From contig JADGNA010000008.1 in assembly GCA_015234465.1 (NCBI GenBank), positions 186,001 through 250,000 on the forward strand: a stretch of DNA of 64,000 nucleotides, read 5' to 3'. Each line of letters opens with the position of its first letter. The first letter of the stretch is position 1. The notes under the pieces were generated by a model. It searched no databases and had not been told where the DNA came from. It was given only the letters and a program-made list of their open reading frames with translations. This DNA is from Salinibacterium sp. (lineage in GTDB: Bacteria; Actinomycetota; Actinomycetes; Actinomycetales; Microbacteriaceae). A program made the translations under genes and the position numbers. Of this stretch, positions 19,792 to 27,427 are shown in pieces.

Positions 19792-19836
19792 GGCCAGTCT
19801 TGTCGCGTTCCGGGTACTGATCCCTCGTCCGGGGGC
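19792..19836 (-). ncRNA. Guanidine-III (ykkC-III) riboswitch
   Basis: On the minus strand the leader contains CCCCCGGACGAGG, then TACCCGG, then GCGACAAGACTGGCC. The order and spacing match the compact pseudoknot of the guanidine-III class, whose hallmark strings are CCGGACGAGG and ACAAGAC. It ends 13 bp before the GTG start and overlaps the ribosome-site region (GGGAG), consistent with translational control. Guanidine should increase expression of the exporter. Confidence 0.88.
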
Positions 19837-19925
19837 GCGGTTGGGCACCCAGCGGCCAGCGTAGCAATCCTGGCTGGGCAGCGGCTGCCTTGACCCGGCG
19901 CATCGCGGCGTGCGTACTATGACGC

Positions 19926-20318
19926 GTGTTCACTCGACTGCTGGCCAGCTCCCTGCCGCTGTCGTGTGCGGGCGACTTCGCCTGTGCCGACAGCGCAGGA
20001 TTCGATGCGGGGATCGTGCTCGCCGCCGTCGGCGCGGTCGCGGTGCTCGTCGTCGCCTACCTGCTCTTCCGACGCCGGCACAGCCAGTGGACGTTCCTGC
20101 TCGGCCTGCTCACGGTCGTCACGGGCGCAGCGATCGGCCTCACGCAGCAAGCTCCCGCCTCGTTCGGCTGGTTCGCCTACGCACCCATCAGCGAGAGCGT
20201 GTTCATGCCGATGATGCCGTCGTCGCTTCCCGGGCTGATCCTGGTGGGCACGGGCCTGCTCATCACGGGAGTCGGGATCGGCGGGATGCTGCGACGCGGC
20301 GCCCCATTCGAGCGCTGA
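19926..20318 (+). CDS. Hypothetical small membrane protein
   Basis: A 130-residue protein with three or four hydrophobic helices; no recognised family. An N-terminal helix or signal region with two cysteines (LSCAGDFACADSAGF) is followed by helices around residues 28-48, 57-73 and 100-122. A polar loop YAPISESVFMPMM is between them. It starts with GTG at 19926. A TACTAT -10 box ends 5 bp before the start and TTGACC lies 19 bp further upstream, so the mRNA may be leaderless. It converges on the MFS gene with a 7-bp gap. Confidence 0.65.
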   Translation: MFTRLLASSLPLSCAGDFACADSAGFDAGIVLAAVGAVAVLVVAYLLFRRRHSQWTFLLGLLTVVTGAAIGLTQQAPASFGWFAYAPISESVFMPMMPSSLPGLILVGTGLLITGVGIGGMLRRGAPFER

Positions 20319-20325
20319 GCCCGCG

Positions 20326-21660
20326 TCATCCGGCGCGGCGCCTCGACACCTCCGGCAGGCGTGTTCCCGCGAAGACCCCGACGAGCCCCATCGCCGCGAG
20401 GAAGAGCAGCGCCCAGAAGATGTGCGCCGCCGCCAGGAGCGAACTGATGCCGCCCACGACGAGGAGGATGACGCCCATCGCGGTGTTGGAGACGGCGACG
20501 TAGGTCGTGCGCTTGTCACCCTCGGCCATGTCGACGATGTAGGTCTTGCGGCCGACCCGCACGCCCGTGTGCATCATCGTGAGCAGGAAGTAGCTGCCGA
20601 TGAAGACGAGCGTGCCGAGCCAGCCCTCGCCCGTGAAGCCCGGCAGGGCTGCGACGACGACGGTCAGCACGATCACGGCCGAAGCGATGCCCGCCCCGAT
20701 GCTCATGAGGCGCTTGCTCGAGCGGTCGGCGAGACGCCCGAAGAGACGCCCGCCGAGCAGCGCCGCGAGGCCTGAGGCGATGACGAAGCCGCCCAGCCCT
20801 GCGAGGGTATTCGACCCCGACTCGATCGAGAGCGACACGATGAACGGCGGGCTCAGGGCCGAGACCAGCAGGAGGCTCCGCACGAGCACGAAGCTGCGGA
20901 ACGGACGGTCGTCGCGAAGGAGTCGCACCATCTGGCCGAACCAGTGCGCATCCTTACGCCGCTGCCCGCTCGACTGCTGCGGATCATCCGCTGGTTCCCG
21001 GATGCCCGCATAGACGACCGCGACGAGCACCCACAGGGCCGCGCCGCCCGCGAGTATCCAGGCGAGTTGCCCGGCTGCAAGCGCTTCCCCGCCGATCACA
21101 CGGATGGCGACACCCAGGGTGATCGCGACGAGCCCCGCGGCGGCGGTCGCGACGCCGTTGATCTGGCCGCGTTCCCCCTTGGGCACGGTGCGCCCCTGCA
21201 CGTCTTTGGACGAGATGGAGCAGAGGCAGCGCCCGAGTGAGAACACGGCGAGCGCCACGATGATCGCAATGCCGGCCCCGAGCCCCTCCCCCAGCGCCGC
21301 GGTCAGGGCAATCGCCGCGACCGAGAGCGCCTGCACGAGCGCACCGGTCACGAAGACCCACTTGCGCCGACGCGCGCGCAACACGATGGGGGTGAGGAAG
21401 GCCTGCGGCAGCATCGAGCCCGACTCGCGGATGGGCACGAGCACACCGACGAGCGCGCTCGGCACGCCCAGGGCCGAGAACAGCCACGGCAGCACGGTCG
21501 AGGCGTTGACGGTCTGGTCGCCCGAGGACTGCAGCGCGTTCGCGAGCACGAGCCGGAGCCCGTTGGGGGCGACATTGCGGCGCACCTCGGCCGGGAGTTC
21601 CGCCTCGGCCTCCTGGTTGCGCCGCAGGAGCGCGGAGTAGAGGCCCTCGATCTTGCTCAC
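20326..21660 (-). CDS. Major facilitator superfamily transporter
   Basis: Predicted 12-helix MFS permease of 444 residues. The first 50 residues are hydrophilic (MSKIEGLYSALLRRNQEAEAELP). Helix 1 then carries STVLPWLFSALGVPSALVGVLVP. The inter-helix 2-3 region has LRARRRKWVFVTGA, equivalent to the MFS A-motif. A large central loop around residues 190-215 and GGRLFGRLADRSSKRLMS repeat the A-like motif in the second half. The GTG at 21660 follows GCAGGG; the open frame further upstream is judged non-coding. Substrate is unknown. No regulator is adjacent. Confidence 0.85.
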   Translation of the reverse strand: MSKIEGLYSALLRRNQEAEAELPAEVRRNVAPNGLRLVLANALQSSGDQTVNASTVLPWLFSALGVPSALVGVLVPIRESGSMLPQAFLTPIVLRARRRKWVFVTGALVQALSVAAIALTAALGEGLGAGIAIIVALAVFSLGRCLCSISSKDVQGRTVPKGERGQINGVATAAAGLVAITLGVAIRVIGGEALAAGQLAWILAGGAALWVLVAVVYAGIREPADDPQQSSGQRRKDAHWFGQMVRLLRDDRPFRSFVLVRSLLLVSALSPPFIVSLSIESGSNTLAGLGGFVIASGLAALLGGRLFGRLADRSSKRLMSIGAGIASAVIVLTVVVAALPGFTGEGWLGTLVFIGSYFLLTMMHTGVRVGRKTYIVDMAEGDKRTTYVAVSNTAMGVILLVVGGISSLLAAAHIFWALLFLAAMGLVGVFAGTRLPEVSRRRAG

Positions 21661-21725
21661 CCCTGCACGGTATGCGCGCGCAGGATGCGCCGCCAGTGAG
21701 CATCGCCTCACCTTATGAGGAGAGA

Positions 21726-22310
21726 ATGGCCCATATGACGTCTCACTCAGACCCTGTGCTTTCGGCCATGGCGGCACGCCGCTCGGTCTCCAAGGTGGGG
21801 CCCGAGACCCCGACGGATGCTGAACTCGCGGAACTGCTCACGGCGGTGACCCCCGTGGCCGACCACAAGGCGCTACGCCCGTGGCGACTCATCACGCTGC
21901 GCGGTGACGACCGGATGCGACTGGCTGAGGCACTGGATGCCGCAGCGGGCGAGACGCGTGCCCCGGGCGAGGTCAACCCCAAGCCCTTCCGGGCGGAGCT
22001 GCTGATCGCAGTCATCGCGAGTCCCAAGGAGCATCCGGCCGTTCCCGTCTGGGAACAGCACGCGACCGCGGCCGGCGCCGCCCACCTGCTCGAGCTCGCC
22101 CTGTGGAGCGCCGGTTGGGGCGTCATGTGGCGCACCGGGATGCTCGCGAACGCCCCGGAGGTGCGGGCCGCCCACGGCCTGAGCGATGACGAACTGCTGA
22201 TGGGGTGGCTCTACGTCGGCAGCATCGAGGAATCGTTCAAGGCCCGCATGCTCGAGTCGAAGCGGCCCGCCCTCGACTCGTGGCAGTTCCTGGGGCGGAT
22301 GCCCCGCTAG
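21726..22310 (+). CDS. Nitroreductase family protein
   Basis: FMN-dependent NAD(P)H oxidoreductase fold, 194 residues, with the short actinobacterial form. The N-terminus LSAMAARRSVSKVGPETPTD carries the family Arg-Ser pair that contacts FMN phosphate. ALRPWRLITLRGDDR follows. The central ATAAGAAHLLELALWSAGWGVMWRTG matches the NfnB-like dimer helix. Substrate unknown. Start is ambiguous between ATG 21726 (3 bp after AGGAGA) and ATG 21735 (12 bp after). The gene is divergent from the MFS transporter with only 65 bp between starts. Confidence 0.87.
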   Translation: MAHMTSHSDPVLSAMAARRSVSKVGPETPTDAELAELLTAVTPVADHKALRPWRLITLRGDDRMRLAEALDAAAGETRAPGEVNPKPFRAELLIAVIASPKEHPAVPVWEQHATAAGAAHLLELALWSAGWGVMWRTGMLANAPEVRAAHGLSDDELLMGWLYVGSIEESFKARMLESKRPALDSWQFLGRMPR

Positions 22311-22369
22311 CCCTCCGTACACCCCTAATTGGGGCGGCGATCCGGCGAAGGAAGTTGGACTCCAGTCCA

Positions 22370-22375
22370 TATTCT
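22370..22375 (+). promoter_or_regulatory. Candidate -10 box of the GDPD gene
   Basis: TATTCT at 22370-22375 lies 50 bp before the TTG start. Just upstream are two small dyads, CCCCTAATTGGGG (around 22323-22335) and GGACT-CC-AGTCC (around 22357-22368). A clear -35 box is not seen. Confidence 0.35.
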
Positions 22376-22425
22376 TGTTCGAGTGCGCGAACGCGCGCCC
22401 GGATCACGCCACGGAGGCCACACCC

Positions 22426-24276
22426 TTGAACGCCACCGCGCCCGCGCACACTGAGTTCGGACGGCACGGGTTCGTTGCCCAGGTGCGCCGGCTGCTGCTC
22501 GCCGGATTCGCCACCCTTGGTGCCGGCGGTGCTGCACTGCTCGCCGTCTACGCGGGGAGCCAACTCCTCGTCGCCCTCCTCGTCGCGCCGCTCGTGGGCT
22601 GGATGTTCCAGGAGGCGATCGCCGCGGCGGGCGTGACCGTCCTCAGCGCGGATGGAATCGCCGCACTCCTCGCCACCCCCCTGTCGCTGTGGGGCATCCT
22701 CGCCACGCTCGCGATCGCGTGGCTCGCCATCGCGCTGCAGGTCATCGTCATCACGGTCGCGGTGCGGCAGGTGCGGGCCGGGAGCGGCGTGGCCCCCGCA
22801 GCGCTCCTCGCCGAGACGCTCTCCACCCTGCGCCGCCTCTTCCGGCCGAGCTCCCTGCCCCTCTTCTTCTACTTCTTCGTGTTCGCGCCCCTCGCCGGGG
22901 CCGGGTTCCTGTCGGCACTCAGCCAAGGGGTCGCGATCCCCTCCTTCATCACCGACGAGATCGTGAAGTCGCCAGCGGGCATCGCCGTGTACGCCGCCTT
23001 CGTGCTGGGGATGGTATTTCTCGCGACACGATTCGCGCTGACCATCCCCCTCTTCACGGCCGCCGAGGTCACCGGAGCCTGCGCGATGCGCTGGAGCTGG
23101 CGCCTCACCCGCGGGCGGCGGGCCCCCGTATGGGCGCTCGCAACCCTCGTCGCGCTGAGCGGCCTGGCCCTCCTGCTCGCGACATCCGCGATCGTCCTCG
23201 CGCCGACCGCCATCGCGGATGCCGTGTGGCCCCAGGCCTCGCCGGTGGTCGCTGGCATCAGCCTCGCCGTCGCGGAGCTCGCCGGCATCGTGGTCGTGAG
23301 CGCCATGGGGGTCGTCGTCATCGGCGCGATGTGCGAGCTGCTCGACTCCGCGCGGCTCGAGGCACCACCCCTGCGCCCATACGTCGAGCGACGCGCGCGC
23401 CCCCGTCGACGTGGAACGCAGCTCGGCGTCGCAGCGGCTGCTGTTGTCGTCGTTGCGGCACTCTCGGTCGTCAACGTGCCGGTACTGCAGGCCGTCGACC
23501 GGGCCCCATCGGCCCTCGTGCTCGCGCACCGCGGCTTCACCCCCGAGGGCGTCGAGAACACCATCTCGTCACTCGACGCGGCGCGCGCCGTCGGCATCGA
23601 GGCGATCGAGATGGATGTCATGCAGACGAAGGACGGAGGGTTCATCGTCATGCACGACAGCACCCTCGGTCGACTGGCAGACATGGACGTCGCGGTGAAG
23701 GACCTCACCTTCGACGAGGCCACCGCGATCGAGGTGCACGACATCAAGGGCGAAAGCGACCGCATCCCCTCGCTCGAGGAATACGTGACGCGCGCCAACG
23801 AACTGGGCCAGAAGCTGCTCGTCGAGATCAAGCTGAGCGGTGCCGAGACGCCCGATCACGTCGAACGGCTCGTGGCCGAGCTGGAAGACCTGGGAGTGCT
23901 CGGCGACCACCTGTACCACTCGCTCGACCCCGCCAGCGTCGAGACCCTCAAGCGGATGCGGCCGACACTCACGGTCGGCCTCACGATCGCATTCGCGACG
24001 GCGCGGGCCCCACAGACATCCGCTGACTTCATCGTCGTCGAGAGCGCGACACTGTCACCCGAACTGATTGCTGATGCCCGCGCCCAGGGGCTCGGTGTCT
24101 TCACCTGGACCGTCAACAAGCTCGACGTCGCGCGCGCCCAGCTTCGCGACGGGGTCGACGGCATCATCACCGACCACCCCCTCGAGGTCATGGCCGACCG
24201 CGACCGAATGGATGCGGAGACCGGCTTCGCCGGCGTGCTCCGGGACGCCATCGAACGCTTCGTGCTGATCTTCTGA
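22426..24276 (+). CDS. Membrane-anchored glycerophosphodiester phosphodiesterase
   Basis: Hydrolyses glycerophosphodiesters to glycerol 3-phosphate and an alcohol. The 616-residue protein has an N-terminal membrane domain of about seven or eight helices (residues 1-340, GPDPase_memb type) and a C-terminal GDPD TIM-barrel outside or at the membrane. Catalytic features include LAHRGFTPEGVENT (His-Arg), GIEAIEMDVMQTKDG (Glu-x-Asp metal ligands) and FIVMHDSTLGRL (catalytic His). The final strand is GVFTWTVNKLDVARAQLRDGVDGIITDHP. The TTG at 22426 follows an ACGGAGG site and is preferred over the upstream frame. It may act in teichoic acid or lipid turnover, which is an inference. Confidence 0.9.
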   Translation: MNATAPAHTEFGRHGFVAQVRRLLLAGFATLGAGGAALLAVYAGSQLLVALLVAPLVGWMFQEAIAAAGVTVLSADGIAALLATPLSLWGILATLAIAWLAIALQVIVITVAVRQVRAGSGVAPAALLAETLSTLRRLFRPSSLPLFFYFFVFAPLAGAGFLSALSQGVAIPSFITDEIVKSPAGIAVYAAFVLGMVFLATRFALTIPLFTAAEVTGACAMRWSWRLTRGRRAPVWALATLVALSGLALLLATSAIVLAPTAIADAVWPQASPVVAGISLAVAELAGIVVVSAMGVVVIGAMCELLDSARLEAPPLRPYVERRARPRRRGTQLGVAAAAVVVVAALSVVNVPVLQAVDRAPSALVLAHRGFTPEGVENTISSLDAARAVGIEAIEMDVMQTKDGGFIVMHDSTLGRLADMDVAVKDLTFDEATAIEVHDIKGESDRIPSLEEYVTRANELGQKLLVEIKLSGAETPDHVERLVAELEDLGVLGDHLYHSLDPASVETLKRMRPTLTVGLTIAFATARAPQTSADFIVVESATLSPELIADARAQGLGVFTWTVNKLDVARAQLRDGVDGIITDHPLEVMADRDRMDAETGFAGVLRDAIERFVLIF

Positions 24277-24308
24277 CCCCAGACGCCCGCCTATCCAAGG
24301 AGCACCAC

Positions 24309-24671
24309 TTGACTGTCAACGACGACGCCCAGGCCACCCCGCCGGGAAACGCAGCCCGCCTCGCCGACGTGCTCGGCAGCATCCTGCTCCTCGTGTTGGC
24401 GGTGGGCCTCGCCGTGCCGTTGAGCTTCGCGGGGCTCTTCCTCGCGATGTCGGCCGACGGATGCAGCACCGACTGCCCGCTGTGGCTGTTCGAATTCTTC
24501 TGGCTCTGGTCGCTCGTGTCCCCGTTCGTCGTCGCGATCGCGACGATCGCCTGGACGGTCGTGCGGCTCGTCAAGCGCCGTCGGGCGTGGCTCATCGCGT
24601 TGCTTGGCATTCCCACGGTCTTCGTCGTGTGGGTGATCGCACCCATCGTCATTTTCGCGATGATGAACTAG
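24309..24671 (+). CDS. Hypothetical small membrane protein
   Basis: A 120-residue protein with three predicted helices: VLGSILLLVLAVGLAVPLSF, a second around WLFEFFWLWSLVSPFVVAI and a third ALLGIPTVFVVWVIAPIVIF. Two close cysteines (DGCSTDC) sit in the external loop. It starts with TTG at 24309 behind CAAGGAGC, 32 bp after the GDPD gene, so it is probably co-transcribed with it. No family assigned. The 3' end overlaps the convergent MORN-like gene by 4 bp. Confidence 0.65.
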   Translation: MTVNDDAQATPPGNAARLADVLGSILLLVLAVGLAVPLSFAGLFLAMSADGCSTDCPLWLFEFFWLWSLVSPFVVAIATIAWTVVRLVKRRRAWLIALLGIPTVFVVWVIAPIVIFAMMN

Positions 24672-24916
24672 GCGCCGCCCCGGTCGGTCACCTTGTAGGG
24701 CTTGCCCTCCTGGTCGTAGGTGATCCACTCGCCGACCGCCTCGCCCGCGTCGAAATGGCCGGAGCGCTTGAGGGTGCCGTCCAGGCGGTACCACTCCCAG
24801 TACCCGACGGGCTGGCCGTCTTCGACCTTGCCCTTCGACCAGCGCGTGACGCCGTTCGCGTGGTACTTGATCAGGTACCCGTCGATGAACTCTGACTTCT
24901 TCGCTGCTACGGCCAT
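24668..24916 (-). CDS. Small MORN-repeat-like protein
   Basis: An 82-residue protein containing at least two MORN/YwqK-type repeats: GYLIKYHANGVTRWSKGKVEDGQPVG and YWEWYRLDGTLKRSGHFDAG, then EWITYDQEGKPYK. These form a small antiparallel beta sheet in known relatives and can bind partner proteins. Annotated relatives are often called antitoxin YwqK, but no toxin gene is adjacent, so I do not claim that role. ATG at 24916 with TAGCGT 6 bp upstream suggests leaderless translation. It is divergent from the acyltransferase at 24984. Confidence 0.75.
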   Translation of the reverse strand: MAVAAKKSEFIDGYLIKYHANGVTRWSKGKVEDGQPVGYWEWYRLDGTLKRSGHFDAGEAVGEWITYDQEGKPYKVTDRGGA

Positions 24917-24928
24917 GTGCTCACGCTA
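24917..24928 (-). promoter_or_regulatory. Leaderless-type -10 box of the MORN-like gene
   Basis: TAGCGT (reverse strand, 24923-24928) is 6 bp before the ATG at 24916, with no ribosome site. Confidence 0.45.
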
Positions 24929-24971
24929 GGGGTGGGCGTCCGCCGCGTCCAGCGCGACCCCTGCGCTCCAA

Positions 24972-24983
24972 TATTCTGGACAC
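24972..24983 (+). promoter_or_regulatory. Leaderless-type -10 box of the acyltransferase gene
   Basis: TATTCT at 24972-24977 is followed by 6 bp and the ATG at 24984. This close match to the -10 consensus and the absence of a ribosome site predict a leaderless mRNA. Confidence 0.5.
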
Positions 24984-25559
24984 ATGTTCCTCCGACGCCT
25001 CGCCGCGCGTGCATTCTGGGCGGTCAGCGGGTGGCGCCTCACCTCCGCGCCCGCACCCGACCGCCCCACCGTGCTGATCGGCGCACCCCACACCTCCAAC
25101 TGGGACTTCGTCTTCATGCTCGCGATCGCGTGGCGACTCGACATGCACTTCCGCTGGTTGGGCAAGAAGAGCCTCTTCCGCGGACTGGCCGGGCCGATCA
25201 TGCGGGGCCTCGGCGGCATTCCGGTGGACCGGGATGCGCCCAGCGCCGTCGTCTCGGAGGTCGTCGATCGCATCCGTGCCGGGGAGGTCTTCGGCCTCGT
25301 CGTCACCCCCGACGGCACACGCAAGGGCCACACCCACTGGAAGTCGGGCTTCTACCGCATCGCGCGCGAGGCTGAGATGCCCGTCACGCTCGGCTTCGTC
25401 GACCGCGCCACGAAGACCTCTGGCCTTGGACCGACCATCGAACTGACGGGGAATGTCTCGAGCGACATGGACCGCATCCGCGCCTTCTACGCCGACAAGG
25501 CAGGTGTGCGACCGGAGCACCGCGTCGAGCCGCGGCTCCGTGAGGAGTCTGGTCTGTAG
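24984..25559 (+). CDS. 1-acyl-sn-glycerol-3-phosphate acyltransferase family protein
   Basis: PlsC-like acyltransferase of 191 residues, predicted to transfer an acyl chain in lipid synthesis at the membrane. The catalytic HX4D motif is HTSNWD near residue 36. The later substrate-binding motif appears as VVTPDGTRK around residue 108, where most PlsC proteins have EGTR. FRWLGKKSLFRGLAGPIMRGLGGIPVDRD matches the glycerol-phosphate-binding block. Its short length fits the actinobacterial subgroup. The ATG at 24984 seems to be read without a leader. Confidence 0.88.
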   Translation: MFLRRLAARAFWAVSGWRLTSAPAPDRPTVLIGAPHTSNWDFVFMLAIAWRLDMHFRWLGKKSLFRGLAGPIMRGLGGIPVDRDAPSAVVSEVVDRIRAGEVFGLVVTPDGTRKGHTHWKSGFYRIAREAEMPVTLGFVDRATKTSGLGPTIELTGNVSSDMDRIRAFYADKAGVRPEHRVEPRLREESGL

Positions 25560-25599
25560 CGCCACCACGCAGAGGTGTGCGTGCCCGCGGATGACTGCA

Positions 25600-25643
25600 T
25601 TTCGGACAGATGATCGCGCCGCGGCAGCGTCATCTGTCCGAAA
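25600..25643 (+). terminator. Long hairpin after the acyltransferase gene
   Basis: A perfect 14-bp inverted repeat (25600-25613 with 25630-25643, arms TTTCGGACAGATGA / TCATCTGTCCGAAA) with a 16-nt GC-rich loop starts 40 bp after the stop. An outer ATGA/TCAT pair extends it. It probably ends transcription, or it is a protein-binding dyad ahead of the next gene. Confidence 0.6.
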
Positions 25644-25710
25644 GCCGATCATTCGTGCCGCGAGCGCGGCCGTGCTGCTAGCGTGAACGAAATTCACCTA
25701 TGCGGGGGGC

Positions 25711-26214
25711 GTGATGGAGCAGGTAGCGGCAACGGATGCCACGGCGCCCGCTTCCCCGTTGCCTGGCGCCCCCGTGATCGCGCGCATCCGTCGACTGATC
25801 GTCGTCGCTGGGCTCGCCGCACTCGTGTACACCGTGTTCACGCGAGCGGGAAAGTCGATGTGCTTCAGTGGCGCGGATCCAGACGGGTCATTCATCGACG
25901 CCTCAGGGAGCCCCATCGCTCCCAGCTGCGTCGGGTTGACGCTCTCCCCTGGCCCCCTCGTCTATTTCGCTATCGTCCTGATCGTCATCGGCGCACTTAC
26001 TCGGGCGCTGCGCGCGAGCGGCGCGGACAGTGCAATCAGGCCGATCGACCGCGCCGCAGCCATCATCGGGATCGCGGCGGCTGCATCCGTCGTCATCAGC
26101 CAGGTGTGGTTCGGGCTCATCCCCCTGAGCGAGTATGGCAATGGCTTCCTCCTCTTTCCGTTTCCGTTCGGAGGAGTGGAGATCACCGTCACTCCGCTCG
26201 AGACGGCAATGTAA
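25711..26214 (+). CDS. Hypothetical membrane protein, four helices
   Basis: A 167-residue protein with helices around residues 28-48, 75-95, 113-131 and near 148. A cysteine-containing external loop (KSMCFSGADPDGSF ... APSCVGLTLSPG) lies between the first two helices and probably forms a disulfide. No family recognised. GTG at 25711 and ATG at 25714 are both possible starts, after a GCGGGGGG tract. The gene stands alone between two hairpin or converging features. Confidence 0.65.
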   Translation: MMEQVAATDATAPASPLPGAPVIARIRRLIVVAGLAALVYTVFTRAGKSMCFSGADPDGSFIDASGSPIAPSCVGLTLSPGPLVYFAIVLIVIGALTRALRASGADSAIRPIDRAAAIIGIAAAASVVISQVWFGLIPLSEYGNGFLLFPFPFGGVEITVTPLETAM

Positions 26215-26217
26215 CCG

Positions 26218-26580
26218 TCAGCCCACCGGCGTTCCCTGGTGGAAGATCATGCGGTCGTTGCTTGCTGTGCACTTCCAGATTGAGGAGCAACGGCTGCGGC
26301 CCTGCTGGATCACGAGCAGGTAGGTGAGCAGGTAGTGGTCGCCCGCAATGAGGATGACGCGCTCCTCCGTGATTTCGAAGGTCGCCAGAGCCGCCGAGAA
26401 CTCCGGGTCGGCGAGCGCCGCGACGATATCGCTGCGTGACCAGAGCCGACCCGACTGGCCAATCTCGATGAATTCGGGCGCTAGAAGCTCTTCAACTTCG
26501 GCTGGCGACGACCGCAATTGGCGCGTCAGCAAGCGAAGTTCTGACTCGAGGATCTGACGGGCACGCGCGTCTTCGACCAT
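26218..26580 (-). CDS. DUF4440 / NTF2-like domain protein
   Basis: A 120-residue soluble protein of the SnoaL/DUF4440 type (NTF2-like cone fold). The N-terminal helices ILESELRLLTRQLRSSPAEVEELLAPEFIEIGQSG and the WSRSDIVAALADPEF segment are typical: a helix pair followed by a F-x-E-I-G strand. Many such proteins are small-molecule binding or stand-alone enzymes, so no function is assigned. ATG at 26580. It is convergent with the gene at 25711, with 3 bp between stops, and divergent from the deacetylase. Confidence 0.78.
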   Translation of the reverse strand: MVEDARARQILESELRLLTRQLRSSPAEVEELLAPEFIEIGQSGRLWSRSDIVAALADPEFSAALATFEITEERVILIAGDHYLLTYLLVIQQGRSRCSSIWKCTASNDRMIFHQGTPVG

Positions 26581-26680
26581 GCGACCAGATTGCGGACGAG
26601 GCGCGACGGCTCTACCGCTCCGGTGGGATCGACGGCCAGAATGCCACCATGACCTTTCTCGCGCCCGGCATCACGCGACG

Positions 26681-27427
26681 ATGAGCATGTCCCGACGCAC
26701 ATGGCGAACGCTCGCCGTGACACTCTCGACCCTCGTCGTGGCGGCGCTTTCCGTCGGCTACGCGACCTACCGCCTCATCCCGTCTCGCACGACGCAGCTC
26801 GCCGGCGAGCTCGTGCACCGCGTGGACACCGACGACCGCGTCGTAGCACTGACCTTCGACGATGGACCCACTGAGGCGGATGCCGGTGCCGTGCTCGACG
26901 CGCTGGCCGAACGCGGCGTGCTCGCGACCTTCTACCTCAACGGCCGGGAGATCGTGGCGAATCCGGAGGCCATGCAGCGGATCATCGCGGAGGGTCACGA
27001 GATCGGCAACCACACCTGGAGTCACCGCTCGATGACGTTCGTGACCGTGGACACGGTGGCCGAGGAGGTCGAGTCGACCGACACCGCCATCCGCGCCGCC
27101 GGCTACAAGGGCCCCGTCACGTTCCGCCCGCCGTTCGGCAACAAGCTGCTGACCCTGCCCCTCTACCTGGCCCGGCATGACCGACTCACCGTCACCTGGG
27201 ATGTCTCGAGCGAGGACTTTTCCGGGGCCGAGCAGAGCAGCGCCGACATCGTTAATGGCATCATCGCGACGACCACGCCGGGGTCCATCATCCTGCTGCA
27301 TCCGTGGTTCGGCCGGACCGCCTCGCAGGAGGCGATCGGTGAGGTCATCGACCGCCTCGCGGCTGAGGGTTACCGCTTCGTCACGGTGTCGGAGCTCCTG
27401 GAGGGGCGCCGCCCTGGCCCGTCGTGA
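26681..27427 (+). CDS. Polysaccharide deacetylase (carbohydrate esterase 4), membrane-anchored
   Basis: Metal-dependent deacetylase for N-acetylated cell-wall or other glycans, 248 residues. An N-terminal hydrophobic helix (TLAVTLSTLVVAALSVGYATY) anchors or exports it. The NodB motifs are all present: TFDDGP, with the catalytic-base and metal aspartates, near residue 58; HTWSH with the two metal histidines near residue 110; RPPFG near 150; and ILLHP with the catalytic His near 205. ATG at 26681 or 26687 are possible starts; upstream frame is not needed. The 3' end overlaps the convergent EamA gene by 47 bp. Confidence 0.9.
   Translation: MSMSRRTWRTLAVTLSTLVVAALSVGYATYRLIPSRTTQLAGELVHRVDTDDRVVALTFDDGPTEADAGAVLDALAERGVLATFYLNGREIVANPEAMQRIIAEGHEIGNHTWSHRSMTFVTVDTVAEEVESTDTAIRAAGYKGPVTFRPPFGNKLLTLPLYLARHDRLTVTWDVSSEDFSGAEQSSADIVNGIIATTTPGSIILLHPWFGRTASQEAIGEVIDRLAAEGYRFVTVSELLEGRRPGPS

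Noticed and set aside
24668-24916. Toxin-antitoxin module at the MORN-like gene
   Set aside because: Relatives are called YwqK antitoxin, but neither neighbour resembles a toxin: one is a small membrane protein and the other an acyltransferase.
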